Positions 59,610 to 64,000 of a stretch of 64,000 nt of DNA are shown piece after piece. The stretch's first letter is position 1, and every line of letters begins with the position of its first letter. The translations under genes and the position numbers were made by a program. Under the pieces are notes generated by a model that ran no database searches, was not told the origin of the DNA, and saw only the letters and a program-made list of their open reading frames with translations. The stretch is from NCBI GenBank assembly GCA_905221605.1, contig CAJNDS010002113.1, positions 1,392,524 to 1,456,523 of the forward strand. Reading direction: 5' to 3'. The DNA is from Symbiodinium natans (lineage: Eukaryota > Sar > Dinophyceae > Suessiales > Symbiodiniaceae).

Positions 59610-59880
59610 GTTTAGGGTTTAGGGTTTAGGGTGTAGGGTTTAGGGTTTAGGGTCTAGTTTGAGGTTAAGGAAAACTTGGGGGAGGGCGGCTGGAATTGAG
59701 GGTTTTGATTTTAAGTATTCCGGCCTCGATTTTGGGCCCTGTGGCAGGGCTGCCAGATTTTGTCTCAGGGTTTAGGGTTTAGGGTCTGGGGCTCAGGGTT
59801 TAGGGTGAGCCCTTAGTTGGGCATTCAAAAACTGGGAGGCCATGTGCTTAGGGTTCTAAAGCCTCCCCCTCACCGACACC
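59610..59880. other. Methyltransferase intron 1
   Basis: Opens with a TTTAGGG arm, has degenerate TTCAGGG repeat at 59765-59805, closes with CCCTATACCCTC. Confidence 0.8.
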
Positions 59881-59905
59881 CTATACCCTCAACGCCCTCC
59901 CCAAG

Positions 59906-59975
59906 GATGGCTCGGTGTGGCTGCTGACCTTGGAGCCTTTGGTGGACAAGTTCGCCTTCATCCAGAGCCTCCGAA
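59906..59975 (+). CDS. FkbM-type methyltransferase exon 2: motif II
   Basis: CCCCAAG|G acceptor. Encodes DGSVWLLTLEPLVDKFAFIQ then SLR; the LEP acidic residue binds the SAM ribose in the family. Interrupted by an element at a GA donor (CGAA|GACC). Confidence 0.85.
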
Positions 59976-59979
59976 GACC

Positions 59980-60139
59980 CCTGGCATGTACCCTTATTCC
60001 TTTCTTTAAGTTTTTTTTTTTTTTTTTTTTGGGGGGGGGGGGGGTTACTTAGGCTCGCTTTTTTCCCTCTTTTGGCACCCAAAAAAAAAGGGTGCACCCC
60101 CTTTTAAAAGCCGCTGGTTTACTGGGCTGGGCAGCCTAG
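59980..60139. mobile_element. Family C introner in the methyltransferase gene
   Basis: Degraded start CTGGCATGTACCCTTATTCC, full end GGTTTACTGGGCTGGGCAGCCTAG; flanks GACC/GGCC. Centre is T19G16. Removal of 59976-60139 (GA-AG) restores SLRRPHHLVLPFAV. Confidence 0.85.
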
Positions 60140-60231
60140 GGCCGCATCACCTGGTGCTACCCTTTGCAGTGGCCCCAAAGGCCATGGGACACTTCTCGGC
60201 CATCCGGTCCCAGAACTACAGCGCGGCTTGG
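60140..60231 (+). CDS. FkbM-type methyltransferase exon 3
   Basis: Encodes PHHLVLPFAVAPKAMGHFSA then IRSQNYSAAW; the LPFAV...G.F segment is the typical post-motif II strand of the family. The CCCTAAA boundary gives no classical donor. Confidence 0.85.
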
Positions 60232-60251
60232 CCCTAAACCCTAAACCCTCG

Positions 60252-60354
60252 AAGAACGGACTTTAAAGAGGAGTTGGAAAATTTGGACCGCCAGCGAAAT
60301 AAAGATGCAGACAGTAATTTTGAATTTCAGACAGTTAACGGGCACCACAAACTC
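60252..60354 (+). CDS. Open frame inside methyltransferase intron
   Basis: RTDFKEELENLDRQRNKDAD then SNFEFQTVNGHHKL and TGA. Protein-like, but not part of the FkbM order. Perhaps intronic chance or an alternative exon. Confidence 0.35.
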
Positions 60355-60375
60355 TGAACCCTAAGCCCAGTTGAA

Positions 60376-60486
60376 CTAGGACCCAGGGTAGGCCCTTAGT
60401 CCCTTTTTTTCGGGTGCAGGTTCCCTTAGAACCCCCTTTAAACCCCAAAGCGCACCCTTTCATTCCTAGGTTTCTCCTGGGTCTTG
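60376..60486. mobile_element. Family D element, TSD TGAA
   Basis: CTAGGACCCAGGGTAGGCCC / GGTTTCTCCTGGGTCTTG; duplication TGAA (60372-60375, 60487-60490). Lies within the intron. Confidence 0.9.
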
Positions 60487-60541
60487 TGAAATTACCGGCG
60501 CAACCTAGGACTTCAGGGGGCGGCCAGGTGCACGTTTTCAG

Positions 60542-60640
60542 GAGAGCGGTGCCAGCTCTCTCTTAAGCTACGCCTCGGGCTTCCGGGACCACCAGTGGGA
60601 GGGCGCCGCGGCGCAGTATGCGAACTTCCGGGAGTACCTG
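60542..60640 (+). CDS. FkbM-type methyltransferase exon 4
   Basis: CGTTTTCAG acceptor, CTG|GTTTCT donor, 99 nt, phase 0. Encodes ESGASSLLSYASGFRDHQWE then GAAAQYANFREYL; the G(A/C)SSLL motif is typical of algal FkbM proteins. Confidence 0.85.
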
Positions 60641-60784
60641 GTTTCTTGGGTGCTCTTGGGCAGCTGGTCGAATCTTAAAGTCCATGAGGTGCTTGTGCTG
60701 TTTTTGCAGCCACATTTGTTGTGCACTGAACGCAAGCCAGAGACACGAGTTGCGTGGTGCCGGTTTCCCTAATCCCTAAGCCCC

Positions 60785-60905
60785 ATAGCCCTAAACCCTA
60801 AACCCTAAACCCTAAACCCTAAACCCTAAACCCTAAACCCTAAACCCTAAACCCTAAACCCTAAACCCTAAACCCTAAACCCTAAACCCTAAACCCCAAA
60901 CCCTA
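60785..60905. repeat. CCCTAAA arm of a methyltransferase intron
   Basis: About 17 perfect units ending ACCAG, the acceptor of exon 5. Confidence 0.95.
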
Positions 60906-60909
60906 CCAG

Positions 60910-60995
60910 TTTCCAGAGTCGGAGCCGAAGGTTCCGACGGTGACCCTGGAGTGGATTCTGGGCGTTCTTCTCGGCGGCCGTGAGGTCGAGTTCCT
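60910..60995 (+). CDS. FkbM-type methyltransferase exon 5
   Basis: Encodes PKVPTVTLEWILGVLLGGRE then VEFL; VPTVTLEWIL...VEFLKIDAQG is the diagnostic FkbM core. Interrupted at GAAG by a family C introner. Confidence 0.9.
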
Positions 60996-60999
60996 GAAG

Positions 61000-61113
61000 C
61001 TAGGATGCCCAATAGTGCCCTTCTTCCCTTTTTGGGGGGGTTTAGGTTCCCTTACAAACCCCTTTACACAAAAAAGGGTACCCTTGTTAATCCTGGGTTA
61101 CTGAGCATCCTAG
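61000..61113. mobile_element. Family C introner, TSD GAAG, in the FkbM core
   Basis: TIR CTAGGATGCCCAATAG / TTACTGAGCATCCTAG, 114 bp; duplication GAAG (60996-60999, 61114-61117). Removing 60996-61113 as a GA-AG intron restores VEFLKIDAQGLDFGVF exactly. Confidence 0.95.
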
Positions 61114-61177
61114 GAAGATTGATGCGCAGGGCCTGGACTTTGGGGTGTTCACCTCATTGGGGTCCTTCACCGACCGC
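61114..61177 (+). CDS. FkbM-type methyltransferase exon 6
   Basis: Encodes KIDAQGLDFGVFTSLGSFTD then R. KIDAQG is the FkbM motif. Ends at a GC donor (CGC|GCTCCTTGG). Confidence 0.9.
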
Positions 61178-61181
61178 GCTC

Positions 61182-61311
61182 CTTGGTAGCCCAGTGGTGC
61201 CCTTTTTGCCCTTTTTGTCTTTGGTTATGGCTTCCCTTAGTTTGGGGTTCAGGGTTTAGGCTTTAGGGTTTAGGATGCCGTTCTTGTGATGTGGCTACTG
61301 GCCTACCCAAG
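61182..61311. mobile_element. Family C introner carrying TTTAGGG, TSD GCTC/GTTC
   Basis: CTTGGTAGCCCAGTGGTGCC and GGCTACTGGCCTACCCAAG are the TIRs; the flanks GCTC (61178-61181) and GTTC (61312-61315) are a near-duplication. About 30 bp of TAGGG repeat lies inside. GC-AG removal keeps frame: FTDR|VQRVQMELHEHV. Confidence 0.85.
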
Positions 61312-61515
61312 GTTCAGCGTGTACAGATGGAGTTGCACGAACATGTCAGGCACGACGGGGAGACAAAGTGCAGCGAGGTCGTCAAAGTTATGACCACCAA
61401 GCACGGCTTCGTGCCAGTGAAGGGCGCCTGCAGCAAGTTCGACCCGAAGGTGCATGATGAGACGGACATCGTTTTTGCAAAGAAAAACCACTACTCTGCG
61501 AGCTGGGTTAGTTAG
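61312..61515 (+). CDS. FkbM-type methyltransferase terminal exon
   Basis: Encodes VQRVQMELHEHVRHDGETKC, VVKVMTTKHGFVPVKGACSK, ..., DETDIVFAKKNHYSASWVS and TAG. VQRVQMEL completes the FkbM core; the rest is the usual C-terminal (..CSEVV..GF..) segment. A GT at 61507 is the alternative end. Confidence 0.9.
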   Translation, partial: VQRVQMELHEHVRHDGETKCSEVVKVMTTKHGFVPVKGACSKFDPKVHDETDIVFAKKNHYSASWVS

Positions 61516-61704
61516 GCTTTAGGGTTTAGGGTTTAGGGTTTAGGGTTTAGGGTTTAGGGGTTTATTGGGTTTAGGGTTTCAGGGTTGAGGGTTAATTGGG
61601 TTGATTGATTTGCACGCACTTATGGCCTGCCGGCGGCAACCTATCAGTAAGTCACCCCAGGCCGAGCACCCCAACATGCCTTGAATATTACAGGGGTTCA
61701 CAAG

Positions 61705-61803
61705 GGTGGTTGTCAAAATTATGGTCCCTTTTTGGATCCCTATTATAATACGGCACCTAATATTTAGGGTACCCCAAAAGGGATCATAATTTTGACAACC
61801 ACC
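61705..61803. mobile_element. MITE with 27-bp TIR, TSD CACAAG
   Basis: GGTGGTTGTCAAAATTATGG / ATCATAATTTTGACAACCACC, near-perfect TIR; 6-bp duplication CACAAG (61699-61704, 61804-61809). A different class from the 4-bp families. Confidence 0.9.
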
Positions 61804-61867
61804 CACAAGGGTTTAGGGTTTAGGGTTTAGGGTTTAGGGTTTAGGGTTTAGGGTTTAGGGCAACTTA

Positions 61868-61976
61868 GGGGTTTCCGATATTAGGTGTACCTTATTGGGG
61901 TGCTGATTATCATGCGATCCTACTATTTGGGGGTTTAGATTAGGGGTCGCTTGCTATCGGAAACCCCCATACAGGG
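61868..61976. mobile_element. Family H element
   Basis: GGGGTTTCCGATATTAGGTG / CTTGCTATCGGAAACCCCC; central TACTATTTGGGGG. Confidence 0.8.
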
Positions 61977-62072
61977 GTCGGAGTCATTACGAATGCTATT
62001 CCCTTATGGTCCCTTTATCATTAATACTATAATATTCCGAAGACCCCGTTCTAATCCTTCAGGCCCCTATAG
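61977..62072. mobile_element. Family M element
   Basis: CAGGGGTCGGAGTCATTACG ... TAATCCTTCAGGCCCCTATA; shares CTATTCCCTTATGGTCCCTT with 23211. Confidence 0.75.
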
Positions 62073-62198
62073 TACCCTACACCCTAATAAGCCCTAACGC
62101 GGGGGGGGGGGGGGGGGGGGGGCGGGTCCTAAAATCCCTATGAAGAGGGGGAACCCTAACCCTAAACCCCAAACCCATAAAACCCTCAGCCCATGCAG

Positions 62199-62255
62199 GC
62201 ACAAAAGCGCAAGCTGGTCTTGCACATGGCCGAAGGGGTTGCGCCCGACTCCTAG
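62199..62255 (+). CDS. Exon ending in stop
   Basis: ATGCAG acceptor. Encodes AQKRKLVLHMAEGVAPDS then TAG, GC-rich. Preceded by degenerate repeat and a poly-G tract (62101-62123). Confidence 0.7.
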   Translation, partial: AQKRKLVLHMAEGVAPDS

Positions 62256-62524
62256 CCGAGAAACATGTGGGATTCGGAGGAAGTTTGCGTTTAAGTTTTG
62301 AGGTCTTTTTGGGGGCTTTTAGGGATGAGTTTTGGATCTAAGGTTTCAGGTTTGGGCTTTAGGGGTTTCGGGGGCTTTGGGCCTTCGGATGATTAGTGTT
62401 TGGGGGTTTAGGGTTGAGGGTTTAGGGTTATGTGAAATTAGGTTCGTGTCTAGGTGGGCCCTTGGGATCAGAGTCTTTCTTATTCGGTTTAAGCGAACCG
62501 CAGGCAGGTTTTACTCTTTTGTTT

Positions 62525-62612
62525 AGGTTTTAGGGTTTAGGGTTGAGGGTTGAGGGTTGAGGGTTTAGGGTTTAGGGTTGAGGGTTTAGGGTTTAGGGTT
62601 TAGGGTTTAGGG
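62525..62612. repeat. TTTAGGG/TTGAGGG array
   Basis: Mixed blocks of TTTAGGG and TTGAGGG. 62260-62525 is degenerate repeat with a weak frame. Confidence 0.95.
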
Positions 62613-62868
62613 GCTTTGGGCCAACCCTTGTTTTGGAGGAGCCAGACAGCGTACAAGACTGCCCCTGTGCCGTGATTGTGCGGATTCTGTGGTTTCACAA
62701 TCGGCCGGCCCGGCTTTCTTGCTAGCAGTTCTAGTTCTACTGATGAACAGATTGGCTGGGGTTTACGGTTCATAAGGTTTAGGGTTTCACCTAAGCCAAG
62801 AATAGGCTGAAATCGAAGCCCTAGAGCCCTCAAGCCTTTCAAATGTTAAATCCAGCGCTGCCCTGCAG

Positions 62869-62929
62869 CCGCTCTCGAGGTTTCTACATGGCCAGCGGCC
62901 ACCGTTCAGCTGGCGAGATTGTGCACCAC
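62869..62929 (+). CDS. Exon upstream of a family B element
   Basis: CCTGCAG acceptor. Encodes RSRGFYMASGHRSAGEIVHH; a GA donor at the element edge (CAC|GAAGTT) is plausible. Confidence 0.75.
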
Positions 62930-62932
62930 GAA

Positions 62933-63050
62933 GTTGGGATGTCCCACCCTCTTACTAACGTCCTTAATAGGGATTATAGTAAGGGGGGGGGGGTACTAAA
63001 ATCCTTGTCAAGGACTGTAAGTATAAGGTGGTATAAGGGAGCATCCCAAC
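62933..63050. mobile_element. Family B palindromic element
   Basis: GTTGGGATGTCCCACC / GGGAGCATCCCAAC; inner CGTCCTTAATAGGGATTATAG mirror; central G10. Confidence 0.85.
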
Positions 63051-63339
63051 CACAAAGCCTTACAAAGACCTCTAACATTTGGACCCAAAGTGAGCCATGT
63101 AATTCGCTCAACAACCTCCTCAAACCCCAAACTAAATTCCTTTCCCCCCCCCCCCCCCCCCCAGAGAATTAAAATCAACGAATACACCCGAAACTGGAAC
63201 CCTAAAGACACTCCATTTGGAATCTGGAATGGACTGGCACGATGGAGCTCCGTCCAAAACCAGAGCAGCCTTTGCATAAGGGGAGTGTCCAAGAAGCACA
63301 GTCTAGGATTTAGGCTTGGGACAGATAGTCCTTCTTTAT

Positions 63340-63424
63340 TTATACCTCTCTCTCTATATATATACCTCTCTTTATATATATAAAGTGATATGCGTATATG
63401 TATAATATATATATATATATATGG
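63340..63424. repeat. (TA)n / TCTC microsatellite
   Basis: TATATATA and CTCTCTC tracts producing false frames at 63008-63383. Poly-C tracts follow at 63447-63497. Confidence 0.95.
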
Positions 63425-63509
63425 TTCAGCGTCGGGCGTTCCCGGCCCCCCCCCCCCCCCATGGCCCCCCCCCCCCCATGGTATCCCCCCCCCCCCAAGT
63501 CTACTCTAC

Positions 63510-64000
63510 GGTCCCTAAACCCTAAACCCTAAACCCTAAACCCTAAACCCTAAATCCTAAACCCTAAACCCTAAACCCCTAAACCCCTAAACCCTAAACC
63601 CTAAACCCTAAACCCTAAAACCTAAACCCTAACCCTAAACCCTAAACCTTAAGTCTTAAACCTTAAACCCTAAACCCTAAAACCCTGAACCCTAAACCCT
63701 AACCCTAAAACCAACCCCCAACCACACCACAGGGGGGGGAGGGGGGGGTATCATCTTAGTACCCCATCCGCGGGGAAAACCCTAAACCCTAAACCCTAGA
63801 CCCTAAACCCTAAACCCTAAAACCCTAAAACCCTAAAACCCTAAAACCCTAAAACCCTAAAACCCTAAAACCCTAAAACCCTAAAACCCTAAAACCCTAA
63901 AACCCTAAAACCCTAAACCCTAAACCCTAAAACCCTAAAACCCTAAAACCTAAACCTAAACCCAAACCGAAAACCCTAAAACCAACCCCCAACCACACCA
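63510..64000. repeat. CCCTAAA and CCCTAAAA arrays
   Basis: Perfect CCCTAAA units, then about 14 CCCTAAAA 8-mers (63815-63905). The phrase CCAACCCCCAACCACACCA occurs at both 63712 and the window end. C-rich on +, wrong orientation for a right chromosome end. Confidence 0.95.

Noticed and set aside
1-64000. tRNA, rRNA or snRNA genes and plant organelle or bacterial insertions
   Set aside because: No cloverleaf with T-loop consensus, no rRNA core sequence and no operon-like coding was seen by eye; a covariance-model scan would be decisive.

Overview
This window is eukaryotic nuclear DNA. It is saturated with interstitial TTTAGGG/CCCTAAA (plant/alveolate-type telomere) repeats. No bacterial-style gene, rRNA, tRNA or CRISPR array was seen. 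Short GC-rich coding exons (about 32-200 nt) on the + strand are scattered through large repeat-rich introns. Tiny exons, TTTAGGG repeats, frames that resolve with GC or GA donors as well as GT, AG|G acceptors and dense introner-like elements best fit a dinoflagellate (an alveolate); this is inference, and a chromerid or another TTTAGGG lineage is not excluded. Almost none of the long open frames are genes. Most are translations of telomeric repeat, poly-G/C or AT microsatellite.

Layout. 1-6.4 kb: degenerate telomeric repeat with about ten exons. 7-18 kb: about 25 exons of unrecognised proteins. 18.87-21.52 kb: a 74-bp satellite of about 35 copies. 21.7-39.5 kb: about 35 further unrecognised exons, the clearest at 21746, 23967, 25706, 29194, 29617, 30130, 31120-31711, 34173 and 34318. 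40.98-44.44 kb: four exons forming the N-lobe of a protein kinase (glycine loop, VAIK lysine, hinge); the C-lobe was not found. 45-58.9 kb: about 25 unrecognised exons. 59.53-61.52 kb: seven exons that join in frame into an FkbM-type SAM-dependent methyltransferase with a stop at 61513-61515. 62-64 kb: exons of another gene, then long CCCTAAA arrays.

Two architectural features stand out. (1) Introns are typically bounded by inverted telomeric arms: exon, then a (TTTAGGG)n arm opening with GTTTAGGG, then a (CCCTAAA)n arm just before the next exon. The arms could pair in the pre-mRNA. (2) At least twenty families of about 100-150 bp elements with terminal inverted repeats (TIRs), many flanked by 4-bp target duplications, lie between or inside exons. 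Removing element plus one duplication restores a continuous frame (kinase-like precision in 31180-31399, 56730-56852, 60996-61113, 61178-61311). They behave as introners: the target duplication supplies GT, GC or GA and the element's own end supplies AG. Gene boundaries are mostly unresolved, so the exons are listed individually.
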